Assembly (NCBI GenBank): GCA_951217055.1
Contig: OX578277.1
Span: 108,566,514 to 108,630,513 of the forward strand
Source: Gerris lacustris
Lineage: Eukaryota; Arthropoda; Insecta; Hemiptera; Gerridae
DNA: 64,000 bases
Direction: 5' to 3'
Notes under the pieces: generated by a model
What the model was told of the DNA's origin: nothing
What the model saw: the letters and a program-made list of their open reading frames with translations, nothing else
Databases searched by the model: none
Shown: positions 43,707-54,587 of the stretch, piece after piece
Position numbering within the stretch: position 1 is the first letter of the stretch
How the letters are laid out: every line of letters begins with the position of its first letter
Position numbers and translations under genes: made by a program

Positions 43707-44272
43707 TAACTTATCTAAATTAATTTACTTAATTTAACTATTTTTTTCTAAATATAAAATTAGGTCCTTTGTCATGGGGTTAACGGCTCGTAGATGTATA
43801 AAACGAAAATATTAAAAATCCCCCTTTAGCTTCCGAGCTTACCGAAGGTAACAAACTGTGATAAATTTTCGTTCTCAAGAACGAATTTTTTTTAGGTATT
43901 TTAGACAAAGGGAATGATTAGGTGCACAACTTTTATTGTGTTACAATAACTATACTTTTAAGTTTGTATCATATTTTTTTTTAAAAAAATGTACTTTTGT
44001 GACTAAGTATTAAAATCAAATTTTACCTCAGAAATGCATTTAAGCGCTGTTGTGAGAGGTCATATTTTCAAATTTTTCCCGGACCCCCCGCTATATGCAC
44101 ACCTATGACTTACGGTTAAGATATTGTACTACAGTCCGGGGGGGGGGGGGGGGGGGGGGAATCCTGAGAACTCCCCCCCCCTTTCCTTAGGGCTTTTCAT
44201 ACCCCCGAAACCCCTTGGAGGGTCAGATCGCCACCCCCTAGATGACACCCTTAATCCGCCTCTGGCTCTCGC

Positions 44273-44620
44273 TTGGTACCGATTCAGTACAGATTCTTTA
44301 CCGGGCGGTAAGGAATTGGTATACTGAGAGTCGGTAAAAACAAGCAGTAAAGTACTCAGGGTGGACTCATTAAGATATAGGCATATGGTAAAGAATCTTA
44401 CATTACCGCATCGACATACTAGCTTACCGATACCGTACCGACAAGTCAGGGAGCGGCCTAAGGTTGTTTCATAAGTTGAAACATTTCTATGAAAGTTTTC
44501 CCCAGGTTCACGCAATAATTTACATCGCAAAGTTGTTTCCCAAGACTGCACTTACAAAAATTACTACTATCAATCAATTAGACACATTTGACTCTATTGA
44601 CAGTAACAAGAAAACTAAAA
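44273..44620. other. degenerate transposon-like sequence
   Basis: Follows the hAT duplication. Weak coding-like stretches in the plus frame (LFHKLKHFYESFPQVHAII) may be remnants of the element whose terminus lies at 39291. No gene called. Confidence 0.3.
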
Positions 44621-44626
44621 GATATA

Positions 44627-45604
44627 CAGGGTGGTCCAAAAGTCTCCCCCCCCCCCCTCTTAACTTTTGGATTGAGATAAATTAATGAAACTTGGGGGAT
44701 CTCTACCATGCAAAGGGAAGTTTGTTTTCATGCAATCAATCATCCACTAGGGACAACCACCCACTTTGCCCCCAGGCCACCCAACTTCAAAATTTCAAAT
44801 TGGAGCGTGTATTTTTGATAGCATATTTGGATTCTACGGTGAAAAATAATAAACTTTTACTTGAAACTATTTTTTCTATCTCCAATATTTTGCCCCCTAC
44901 AGGAGGGCCAAAGATAGCAAAATAACACTTAGATCGTTATAAAATCTAAACGGTTTGAAATAAAGTCATGGAACTTGGGGGATCTGTACCATGTAAAGGG
45001 AAGTGTTTAATCATCCACTCGCATACTAGGGGCAACCTCCATTTTGCCCCCAGGCACTGAAATCTACGATTTTTATAACTTTGCCCCCCTATAGGGGGCA
45101 AAATATTAGAGGTAGAAAAAAAAGTTTGAAGTAAAATATTTTTATTTTTTGTCGTAGAATCTAAATCTGCTATCAAAAATATACATTCAGGACAAAATTT
45201 TGAAGTTAGGTGGTCTGGGGGCAAAATGGGAGGTTGCCCCTACAGCGCGGTTGCATGAAAACAAACTTCCCTTTACATGGTACGGATCCCCTAAGTTTCA
45301 TTAATTTATCTCTAACCGTTTAGATTTTACAACGTATTATCGGTAGTGTAATTTTGCTATCTTTGCCCCCCCCCCCCCCCCTGTAGGGGGCAAAATATTG
45401 GAAATAGAAAAAAAAGTTTAAGTAAAAGTTTATTATTTTTCACTGTATAATCCAAATATGCTATCAAAAATATGCACTCCAATTTGAAATTTTGAAGTTG
45501 GGTGGCCTGGGGGCAAAGTGGGTGGTTGCCCCTAGTGGGTGATTGCATGAAAACAAACTTCCCTTTGAATGGTAGAGATCCCCCGTTTCATTAATTTATC
45601 TCAA
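44627..45604. mobile_element. mariner-type non-autonomous element, copy B, right end lost
   Basis: Begins CAGGGTGGTCCAAAAGTC after TA, as copy A at 2493, and runs through the same alternating GGGGGCAAAATATTRGAGRTAG blocks. It stops inside the right terminal repeat at TTTATCTCAAACC, so the last ~45 bp including the terminus are missing. Confidence 0.7.
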
Positions 45605-46070
45605 ACCATTCCATGAACTTTCTACATAAAGATGTTTGTTTAATATGACCATTATGTGTTCTCTGTAATGCATCTTTTCTGACTGTCAGCCATTTTCGTT
45701 TTGCTTTGTCAAGACCGTCACACTTCTACCTTTACACATGTGACGGTCTTGATAATGTATATCATAAGTCACTCAAAGACGCTTTTTATTGACTTGCATA
45801 TTTAGAATTTAGTGGAAAGGGACTATAGCTTGCATAATCGTGATAACTCGAGTTACGAGTGTCTTAATAACGAGAGTTATTTAAGATACGAGAAGCCTAG
45901 TTTAAGCATAGGTTGGAGCTTAGATTCGTATTACAAGCTTTTAAGAAGGGCACCGGAAACTCCCCTACCTTAGTTATTTCCAACTCCTAGCGAATACCCA
46001 GGTGACACCAAATTTTATAGAAAATAATTCACCACCAGATTCATGAGATGAAACTTTAAATGAATAAGAA
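45605..46070. other. flank with a GACCGTCAC hairpin
   Basis: A perfect 12-bp inverted pair AAGACCGTCACA ... TGTGACGGTCTT lies at 45711-45750. The same GACCGTCAC core recurs at 47108, 47128 and (inverted) 47473, bracketing the coding fragment at 46071-46451. Possibly subterminal repeats of an unclassified transposon. Confidence 0.45.
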
Positions 46071-46451
46071 GTTGAAAGGAGTACATTAAAGTGGAAAAAT
46101 AAATTGAGAAGGAAGAAAAGACAACTTGAAAAAGAAAAGGAAGATCTAGTAGCAAAAGTGGATCATTTTAAGGCATCGGCTAATCGGTGGAAGTCCAAAT
46201 ATTACAGGCAAGCTAATCACCTCACAGAGAGAAGTTCAAATACTAGCTCACCATCCTTAAAAACTAAAGCTAGGAGAATTATGCAAGAAGGCCTTCTAGG
46301 GAAGACATGCAAGTGGTTAATATTTCTGGAGTATTATGTGTATTACAAGCGCCAACAAAAATTTCATCTAGGCTTTATCAATTTGGAAAAGAATGAAGTC
46401 GATAGGATGTGCACAAAATACTTAACCTCTGAGCTTCAGTTGAGGCTATGA
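46071..46451 (+). pseudogene. coiled-coil transposon-like coding fragment
   Basis: An open frame of about 127 codons starts before any ATG (EVERSTLKWKNKLRRKKRQL) and continues EKEKEDLVAKVDHFKASANR. This is a heptad-like, highly charged coiled coil, followed by a Ser-rich linker and TSSPSLKTKARRIMQEG. The end (YLTSELQLRL, stop) looks out of frame with the start of the domain. The KTKARRIM-type motif recurs in proteins of repetitive insect elements as I remember them, but I cannot assign the superfamily. It is short and lacks catalytic motifs, so a fragment is likelier than a gene. Confidence 0.4.
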
Positions 46452-47749
46452 ATGATTTTCTAAAAAATAATGTCTTAACTAGATTTATTGAAATTATTTC
46501 ACCAATAAAAAGAAAACCTATAGTTATCTACACTTACTATCTGTACTGAACTGTGTATATACCGAAAGGCTTATTTTTTTAATATATGTTTTCTTTAATT
46601 TTTAAGTATGTTTTCTTTGTTGTCATATAATTTTCTTTTAACAAGATATTTTTTAATTTAGTATCTTCTATTCCAAAGGCATTTTTAACAATAAATCTAA
46701 TCAGAATACTTGTCAATGTTAAAGGACTAAATTCTAATAATACATGTTAGATAGATAATGTTTTATATTTTGTGTTAATTTTTAATAAAACTTTTTGACG
46801 TTTAATGTTTAGTTTACATTTGTTTGAAATAGTATAGGCACCAAAATATTAGACTTAAAGCAAATAAATACTAGATCATAAGGCCAATTTTACACTGGGT
46901 GACGTTTCTGTGTGTCAAAGCTCTCATTGTGAGCTATAAATTTCAGACTTCGGTGTCACACAAAAAACGTCGCAGAGATATAAAAAAAGTCAGCTAGTGT
47001 GAAACTGACTTAAATGTTTGTTACTTCTAACAAAATAAAATAAATGTTCAGTAGGTACACACACGTGTGTATTCTGATAAGAAGTCAAAGACATTCACAA
47101 GTGTCACGACCGTCACAGGAATGTCATGACCGTCACGCAGCAAACTAGCACAAATACCAGCCAAAATGTCTCAAAACTCTTAACATCTAGCATCAAAATC
47201 TTTATATTTTGATAATACAAGGGCAGTTATGTGGAAAATAAGAAGAAATTTGACTTTTATCATGAGTCTACTCTGCGTACAAAGAAAATCAAACCAGCAT
47301 AAGGCATAATTTGTTTATAAAGTTGGTTACAAAAAGAGTTCTGAAAATCATGGGTACCTGTAAGATTTCAATTCTTTGTCTTTTATAAAGTTTATCAGTT
47401 AAGAAGGTAAAACGAGTCAAAGTAAGTACAATAAAGAGACTCAATATGAATCTTACTGGGCAGAGTCTTCTTGTGACGGTCATGACACTATTCATTGAAC
47501 TAGTTGTACATAACTCGAAATATATATTGACTGGCTCAGAAAATATGTTACCATGATATATTATTCAAAACTTCACAGTTTTTGCTAATGAAAAATGTAA
47601 TGGGTTATAGGGAAATTCGTTAAAAAAATTTCAATCAGTGAAATGTCAAATCGGCCACTATCTGTAGAATCACCCGTATACGTGTATAAGCGGTGTAAAT
47701 GCCGCCGCGCGCCCGCTGCTGCTAACCAATATTACGCGCCCGCCAGAAG
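46452..47749. other. unassigned sequence with GACCGTCAC repeats
   Basis: AT-rich; contains three of the five GACCGTCAC motifs. A GC-rich patch lies at 47700-47755 (GCCGCCGCGCGCCCGC). No gene supported. Confidence 0.35.
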
Positions 47750-48553
47750 GTTAAACTCCAAAAACGTTATTAAACCAAAATTAATACTATAAAGAGCCTT
47801 TAGGTTTGTTCCAACCTCGCTATTTGTACCATCCTTTGTATCGTCCTGCGGATCGTTCGGGAATCGTTTAGGACAGGTTTTATACGCATGCGCTAACATT
47901 GTACTGTAATAAAATCATGTCAGGTTGGAACGAGTTCAGGACTATTATTCGCACTGTATTAAAAACATTAAGGAAACCTAACAGTTAGGAAACCTTCCTA
48001 TTGATATTTGTAATTATTGACATAACTGAGCATGTCATACAAACCAGTACATGGTATTGTCAGAGGATCGTTGGGACCGTACAGTGAAAGGTTCGCAAAC
48101 GATCCCTGCCGGGGTTGGAACAGTTTCGTGTACGGTACGAATCACTGTCACAAGTCGGCTTGGAACGGCTTTTATCTACTGCGCATGCCGGTGACGATCC
48201 CGCGGACGGTACAATGCACGGTTGGAACAAACCTTTTAATAACTTGTAAATAAAATGTAAAAATTCATATTATTATCATTTTTAGGGAGCATATTAGGTA
48301 ACATAAAAGGTTTAACTCACGGCGTCACCGTCGAAAAAAATATTTCGATCACCATTTTTTGTTGAGTGAACATTTACCGTTTTAAAACCGAATCAGATCC
48401 GAAAAGCTTTCATAACGTGTGTGAACGTAGAATACATTTTTGGTGGAGCGGATTTGAACCGATACCATCCGTCGTTTTCCATTCACACAGCGTTTTGATT
48501 TGAACTAGCGGATCGTTTTCAAAGCAGTTTCCAAAACAATTGAGTGAACGTAG
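47750..48553. mobile_element. rearranged CTACGTTCAC-family MITE hosting a second MITE
   Basis: Positions 47768-48430 match the right half of the element at 32909-33410 (AATACTATAAAGAG..., TATTTCGATCACC, GTGTGAACGTAG). Then 48440-48553 is the left half in inverted orientation, ending GTGAACGTAG. Thus two end-modules are arranged tail to tail. The element is split by the MITE at 47802-48234. Confidence 0.65.
47802..48234. mobile_element. MITE with AGGTTTGTTCCAACC ends
   Basis: Perfect 15-bp terminal repeats AGGTTTGTTCCAACC, flanked by TTT at 47799-47801 and 48235-48237. Comparison with the uninterrupted relative at about 33199-33225 (ACCTGTAAAAACTTTTAATA) supports the boundaries. 433 bp, with several GATCGT-containing subterminal repeats. 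Superfamily uncertain; a 3-bp duplication would suit PIF/Harbinger, but its usual TWA is not seen. Confidence 0.7.
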
Positions 48554-49150
48554 AAAGTAGCAACTGCATACTTAATGGAACTTGGCTTTGCGCACTACCT
48601 TGCCCTCAGATAAGTCCCTTATTTAGAGCAAACTAGACAAAGGCAAGTTATCAAAATTATAATTTTTCATTAACCTGAAGGCAGAGCTGAAAATACGGAG
48701 CCGTAGATAAGGGCCGCTGTTTCGTCAAAAACCTTTATTTCCTCGTCCATCACACAGCTATATAAACAATAAACAACTGAACTTAATTTACTACACCAAA
48801 TTTTAATGAACTCGTATTCGTATCGTACTGGAATTGGAATAGACGATAGACGGTAGCTGAGCTGGACATGGACAGCTGGAAGCTGGATGGACGGTAGCTG
48901 AGCTGGACATGGACAGCTGGAAGCTGGTAGACGGAGGGGGCTCTAAACTCTAAACAAATGATCGTCAGGAGCATGCACAGTTTTTTTACCCCAGCCCTAC
49001 ACAACTCCCAGGGTGGGGGTTTGCCCAAGTTTGGCGCGAAGGTCTGCTCCTTGGACCTTGGACCCGACGCAGACGGCCAAAAGTGGAACTAATAGAGTAA
49101 ACAAAACAATCAACGCTCGAGTCCCAACGGCCTGGCAAATTCCCTACTCC
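48554..49150. other. unassigned, with a 42-bp tandem duplication
   Basis: At 48849-48932 a unit GACGGTAGCTGAGCTGGACA ... GGAAGCTGG occurs twice in tandem. GC content is somewhat higher at 48840-49150 than around it. Short open frames across it do not look coding. Confidence 0.4.
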
Positions 49151-49151
49151 T

Positions 49152-50267
49152 ATTAGAGGTGGGTTATAACAGTTATTTGGCGGTAACATGTTATTACTGT
49201 TCTGTTATCAGGCAATAACATGTTGTTGTAACATAAAATCACACCATATTTATTCTATTAATATTTCTTTATTTTTTTAATTGGAAATATAAACATATTT
49301 CATAAACATAAAAATATATCAACATTTTGACTTTTTTGTCAAAATGTTGATAATTGAAGCGAGCGTAAGCGAGCTTCTTACATTCAACAAACTATGCATC
49401 TTGTCTGTCAGTCTGTCTGTCTGTAACGTTTACGCGTGTGACAATAACTTGAGTAAAAGTTGACCGATTTAGTTGAAATTTGGTATACATGATCCTCTTA
49501 CACTCTTACTAATACTCAGGCTAAGTACGTTGGACAGCGTGATCCGTCCAAGAGTTCGCGAGCAACGCTCGCGTAAACGAGAGGTTCAAAAATTAAATTG
49601 GAATTTTAGGACGGGAAAAGATTCTATCATCATCTATTCGATGAGACGAACATTTTTTCAAAATAACATTTTCAATAGCGACACCGGTATGAATTAATAA
49701 AGATCGCTAAATCTATTAAAGCGGACCTAAACGTTTATAATTGAGAAAACAACCTTTTTACCGATACCTTACGTTCTAACGTAACGATTTTAATAAAACT
49801 TCATATACATTATCTAATGCACAATTGAAGCAGGCATGCAAAATTTCAATTTGATACATGCAGTAGTTTGTTTGTAGCAATGAGATACATTTTATAATAA
49901 TTGAAAAGGAGATGTGTGGTTAGAGGAATAGTAAGAATGCGTGGGTGGTTCCCTTATCAACTCATCATGATTCATGATTATCTATTTTTTAAATATTCAA
50001 TACCATATTTATTACCACACGCTCGCTTCAATGATAGAGCCACGCGATGCCTAGTATAATTGATAACGCGATGCCTAGTGTAGAGTGTAGAGAGCAGGGA
50101 ACTGCTGCAGTTCAACAACTACGACTACTGCAAGACTAGAAGAGAAGAGTCTCAGGCTCACAGTTCCCTAACGGTTCTTTCGGAACCGTTAGGGCCACTG
50201 TTCTTTTTAAAGAACCAGAACGGTCGGAACCGTTCTACAAAAAAGAACTGTTTGGCACACCTCTAAT
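49152..50267. mobile_element. hAT-like pair of ends around a nested repeat
   Basis: The left end TAGAGGTGGGTTATAACAG and the right end, inverted TAGAGGTGTGCCAAACAG, have hAT form, but no 8-bp duplication matches, so they may belong to two different insertions. Between them lies the repeat at 49355-50034, bracketed by GAAGCGAGCGTAAGCGAGC and CACGCTCGCTTC. The right part holds the GGTTCTTTCGGAACC / GGTCGGAACCGTTC subterminal inverted motifs. Confidence 0.4.
49355..49830. repeat. third copy of the GTTGGACAACG interspersed repeat
   Basis: Same order of blocks as 12930-13845 and 16505-16930: CTGTCTGTCTGTCTG, GACAATAACTTGAGTAAAAG, GTTGAAATTTGGTATACATG, GTTGGACAGCGTGATCCG, CTCGCGTAAACG. Non-coding. 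Confidence 0.55.
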
Positions 50268-50934
50268 AGCAAGACTTACGAGGATTTGCATATCATTCCA
50301 CACAAGCTTGTCCCTTACCTTATGGCTTAGGTCTATTTATTACCTACATATATCTATCTGCGTTGCGTTAGAGTTAACTCTAACTCCTCTTTGCCTTACC
50401 TATCTAGAGAGCCTGGCCTCTCTTTGAGGCGGCCCTCCTTTCCGGGTATCTAAGATACATCTCCAGTTCCAGTTCTACTGCACCGATTTTCTAATTTTGT
50501 AAACCTCTAATCTTTAACCTCTAACCACCTCTAACCGATTTTCCTCGAACAACTTTCATTTTAATTATATTACACATTACACCTCTCTACGACGTCACAT
50601 TGCTGCAACGATTTTTGACGTATCAATTATTATTATCATAGACTCTTATCGGTTTCAAAAAGGGTATTCAATTTTATTTTGTTTGTCGGTTGGTAAACGT
50701 TTTAAGTAGGACCCCTGTTTTATTATAAAACTAGCCGGATCGGTACGCGTTTCGCGCACCTTATCCGTCTAGAAGTTGGCGCTGTGTGTAAATTATAATT
50801 AAAACAATGTAAATAATATATCTTTATTGTTACATAATTTCGTATTTTAATAAAAGTAGGTTATATATTATTTTTTTATGCATTTTAATTATTTTATTTT
50901 ATTCTACATTCAATTTTCAATTTTAGTTACAATA
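50268..50934. other. unassigned sequence
   Basis: CT-rich at 50380-50560. At 50732 CTAGCCGGATCGGTACGCG starts a repeat of a kind common in arthropods that probably extends over the tandem units following. Confidence 0.3.
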
Positions 50935-51370
50935 AGTCCAAGATGGTGGTTGTAATTCAACATGGTGACCATATGTTGAAGTGAAAGTACCTTTGATTTT
51001 CTTCTTTAGCTACCACAAGTCTATGTACCAAATTTTAGATCTCTAGGTCCACTGGAAGCTGAGATAATAGAATGCGAATAAATCAAAGATGGCGGCTATA
51101 ATTCAATATGGTGGCCATATATCGGACGCAAAATGGCCGCGCTTATCTATTTATGGTACACTCTATCTATGTACTAAATTTCAAACCTCTATGTCAATGG
51201 GAAGTAGGAGAATTACTGATGAATAAATCCAAGATAGCGGCTATAATTCAATATGGCGGACATATATCGAAATCAAAATGGCCGCACTTTTCTATTTATG
51301 GTACACTCTATCTATGTACCAAATTTCAAATCTCTATGTCAATGGGAAGTAGGAGAATTTTTGATCAGTC
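50935..51370. repeat. three ~146-bp tandem units
   Basis: Units begin near 50935, 51080 and 51228 with (T)CCAAGATRGYGGYTRTAATT, followed by CAATATGGYGRCCATAT and a GTACCAAATTTCAAATCTC half. The array ends in GATCAGTCAGTCACTGTCAC and TTTTATATATTTATATGG, a terminal form common to abundant insect repeats. Open frames across it are artefacts. Confidence 0.6.
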
Positions 51371-51661
51371 AGTCACTGTCACTCTTAGTTTTATATATTT
51401 ATATGGATTATTTTTTACGACGAGTTATATTTCGGCCTTCACCTTTGGCCTTCAACAAATTACTAAAAAAAATAATTCATACCTAAATGAAGTTTCATAA
51501 TTCATCCCTAAAAAAAAAATAATTCATACCTTCTGCATAGTTAAATAAATAACTATTTTTGTAATCTATATAATCCTCTTCTTGCAAGATCGCTATGCTC
51601 GCCTGGGTTTTAAGCCCCGTCAATTGTTATTTATTATTATTTTTTCAGCAATTTTGAAGGT
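51371..51661. other. upstream flank of the receptor gene
   Basis: Repeat end, then AT-rich sequence. A polypyrimidine acceptor-like TTTTTTCAG at 51641-51649 suggests that a non-coding first exon may precede the coding exon. Confidence 0.35.
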
Positions 51662-51903
51662 ATGGACAAAAATCTAGCGAACAAGATAAGAATAATGACG
51701 GCACCTAGCGGAGAGATTGAGAAATTACTGCAATATTCTCTCTGGGTAGGGAGATGGACTCTGACTGCACCCTATACAAGCAGCGGTAAAATATCTCTCT
51801 TCTGGATGTTCATTTGTATCGTCGGTTCCTGCATTCATATGACTGCTGCCTTCGTATACTTTGTCTTCATTTACAATAATTCTGTCAAGAATGATAAATT
51901 CAG
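51662..51903 (+). CDS. gustatory-receptor-like protein, exon 1
   Basis: Starts at the ATG at 51662 (MDKNLANKIRIMTAPSGEIE) and runs 80 codons plus two bases. A hydrophobic segment, LFWMFICIVGSCIHMTAAFV extended by YFVFIY, forms the first clear membrane span. The frame ends in a stop at 51931, but the phase needed by exon 2 fits a GC-AG intron at TTCAG|GCAAGC (51903/51904), a known minor donor class. This splice is inferred and is the weakest joint of the model. The exon is also open 5' of the ATG to an acceptor-like site, so the start could lie in an upstream exon. Confidence 0.5.
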
Positions 51904-52215
51904 GCAAGCATTTCAACCATTTGAATTATAAATTATTGATTAGGTACTATTTTTTTATTTTTTTAATTTATCTATTTTCATAATTTTTTGCCATTTATAA
52001 AAAAAAAAAAAAAAAAAATACAATACAGAGGAGAGTGACAATCTAAAGAAGGTGCCTACGGAATGTTCTTCTTTAGACTGTTACTCCCCTTATAAAAACA
52101 GATGTGTGATATTCCTTTGTCTCAAAGTTTATTGGACTAAACATACCTTTGTCTTAATAGTTATTTAGTCAGTCATTTTTACATTCTAAAAAATCATAGG
52201 GGAGTAACAATCGGT
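51904..52215. other. receptor intron 1, proximal part
   Basis: Contains an A-run at 52000-52019. A diverged MITE-array unit at 52085-52160 contains GTGATATTCCTTTGTC and CATACCTTTGTCTTAATAG. Confidence 0.4.
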
Positions 52216-52480
52216 ACTGTTTTAAATTAGGTTAAATTGTTTTAAATTAGGCTCGACGTGGCAAGATTTTACTTGGTTACCCACCGTTTGTTTACATAAT
52301 TGTGTTTGTCATTTTTTTCAAATTAATTGACAGTCTTAACTGCGGAATGTTCAAATTCCTTTGGGACAAAGGAATATCACACTTCAGTAAATAAAAATGA
52401 CAAGGTCCGTTAGTCTAACTATCTAGCAAGGCCAAGTTTCCTTTAATTCAATAAATTTTGAACAAAAGAATTGTTCACTT
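52216..52480. repeat. interspersed repeat, relative of 63755-64000
   Basis: Both copies read GTGGCAAGATTTTACTTGG, TTACCCACCGTTTGTTTAC, CAAATTAATTGACARTCTTA and GACAAAGGAATATCACACTT in order, with a few differences. Non-coding; ends undefined. Confidence 0.6.
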
Positions 52481-52542
52481 GGATTTAATAATAATAAAAA
52501 AACATAAATACATTTGGGTGGGTAACAAAGCAAAAGAGTGCC

Positions 52543-54172
52543 TAAAGCCTAGTCCACACCAGTAGATACGTTGCGAGACATTTCTGTAGACGGTCTCATA
52601 GACCGTATACAGAGATGTCTCGCAACATGTCTACAGACATCTTCTGAGACCGTCTATGGTCTAGGTCTAGTGTCCACACTTGTAAACACGTTGCGCAACA
52701 TGCCTAAAGCCTTGTCCACACTAGTCAGCGGCGGATTAAGGGTGTCATCTAGGGGGTGGCGATCTGACCCTCCAAGGGGTTTCGGGAGTATGGAAAGCCC
52801 TAAGGAAAGGGGGGGGGGGGAGTTCTCATGATTCCTCCCCCCCCCCACGACTGTAGTAAAATATCTTAACCGTAAGTCATAGGTGTCGTTAGCAGTTAAT
52901 TATTGTAGGGTGCATATAGCGGGGGGTCCGGGGGTCCTCCCCCGGAAAAATTTGAAAAACAGCGCTTAAATGCATTTCTGAGGTAAAATTTGATTTTAAT
53001 ACTTAGTCACAAAAGGGTAATTTTTGGCTCGATTATATGGTGAAGTTTGTTGGAAAACAAGTATGAACATGGACACAAGTACATTTTTTAAAAAAAATAT
53101 AATATGAACTTAAAAGTATAGTTATTGTAACACAATAAAAGTTGTGCACCTAATCATTCCCTTTGTCTAAAATACCTAAAAAAAATTTCGTTCTTGAGAA
53201 CGAAAATTTATCACAGTTTGTTACCTTCGGTAAGCTCGGAAGCTAAAGGGGGATTTTTAATATTTTCGTTTTATACATCTACGAGCCGTTAAGCCCATGA
53301 CAACGGACCTAATTTTATATTTAGAAAAAAATAGTTAAATTAAGTAAATTAATTTAGATAAGTTATTATATCTATTTGAAGACCATCGAATCAAAGCAAA
53401 TACTCGTACTTTTCGACCCGAAAAGTGTTTTCGGGAGACAAGTTCGGGATTTAAAGTCCAAGAACGGGACAACTCCGGGACACCTGGCGTCGTCAGAAGT
53501 TTATTATTGGGGGGGGGGGGGGGAGGATATATTGCGGGGCCGGGGGTCCTACCTCGGAAAATTTTGAAAATATTACCTCTCAAAACAGCGCTTTTATGCA
53601 TTTATGATATGAAATTTGGTAGTCGTTGGAAAAAAGTATAATCAAGGGGGGGGGGGGGGGGGGGGGTCGCCACCCCCGCCCCCCTTTTAATCCGCCTCTG
53701 ACACTAGTAGACATGTTGCGCGATTTTGGTCTCAGAGACATGTCTAGCGATTTGTCTATAGACATCGGCTAGACATTGGCTGAGACAAACGGCGTATACG
53801 GTTGCTAGACCAAAATCGCATGTCTATGGTTTTCCATTCTAAATGGTAGACATGGTGCATAACGTTAGGCATGTTGCGCAACGTGTTTTCAAGTGTGGAC
53901 GCTAGACCTAGACCATAGACGGTCTCAGAAGATGTCTACAGACACGTTGTCACTGTGACAACGTGTCTACTGGTGTGGACTAGGCTTAACGTTGCACCGT
54001 GTCTACCATTTAGAATGGAAAACCATAGACATGCGATTTTGGTCTAGCAACGAGACCGTAGACGCCGTTTGTCTCAGCCGATGTCTAGCCGATGTCTATA
54101 GATAGACAAATCGCTAGACATGTCTCTGAGACCAAAATCGCGCAACATGTCTACTAGTGTGGACAAGGCTTA
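52543..54172. mobile_element. two interleaved MITEs with AAGCCTWGTCCACAC ends
   Basis: Outer-left TAAAGCCTAGTCCACACCAG (52543) pairs with its inverse ending near 53989. A second left end TAAAGCCTTGTCCACACTAG (52702) pairs with the inverse at 54172. The inverted pairs are thus interlocked and not nested, suggesting insertion of one element into its sibling followed by rearrangement. Interiors contain many AGACATGTCTxxxGAC and GTTGCGCAAC motifs. hAT element 7 is inserted in the second left end. Confidence 0.65.
52726..53700. mobile_element. hAT element 7, LINE-free relative of element 6
   Basis: Ends CAGCGGCGGATTAAGGG and, inverted, CAGAGGCGGATTAAAAGG, with the perfect 8-bp duplication ACACTAGT at 52718-52725 and 53701-53708. 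It is the inverse-orientation sibling of 39359-44264 without the 3.9-kb LINE, and therefore its empty-site reference (junction near 53360). Long G/C homopolymers near 52810, 53510 and 53650. No transposase. Confidence 0.9.
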
Positions 54173-54587
54173 ACAATCTAAAGAAGTACCAATAATAGAT
54201 ATAATAACCCTACGGAGTCCGGATTTCAAGTTCTATTGTTAAATATTTTTTTACTGCTATCTTACCTATCTTATTAATATCAACTAATATACTCTCACAT
54301 CTCATGAACCTGGGTTTTTTTTCAAACGGTTGTCGCAATGGTGCGACGTATTTTTACGTGTTGAAGCGGGACATAATTCCCCTGAATTTACCGAGGTTTG
54401 TCCAGTCCCGCAATACATGAATGGTGTGCGGTGCAGTCTCAATGACACGTAATTTTTTTTTTTTATATACTCGATGCTCCATTTAGCCTAATGTCACCCG
54501 AGTGGCAACATATACTAACATGCGCACGGTGACACTTAGCACAGTGTCTATTATATTTTCCCTTTTTTATCCATGTTCTACATTTAG
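54173..54587. other. receptor intron 1, distal part
   Basis: AT-rich intron sequence ending in the acceptor CTACATTTAG at 54578-54587. No other feature. Confidence 0.45.

Larger units (their letters stand above)
39359..44264. mobile_element. hAT element 6, carrying a nested LINE
   Basis: Ends CAGTGGCGGATTAAAAGG and, inverted, CAGAGGCGGATTAAGGG. The flanks GCTCTTGC (39351-39358) and GCTCTCGC (44265-44272) match at 7 of 8. Without the LINE it is about 1.0 kb and is the same family as 52726-53700 in inverse orientation. It has two direct modules (39450-39535 and 44028-44100), each with AAATGCAT..AAGYGCTGTT, GAGAGGTAATATTTTCAAA and a CCGG..CCCCC stretch, so the element itself looks like an internal duplication. 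No transposase. Confidence 0.85.

Noticed and set aside
39359..44264. R2 element in ribosomal DNA
   Set aside because: No rRNA sequence flanks it; both flanks are hAT sequence.
54502..54587. ATG at 54502 as start of a separate 120-aa gene
   Set aside because: The frame before 54588 is AT-rich intron-like sequence, and a good acceptor at 54587 fits the receptor exon phases.
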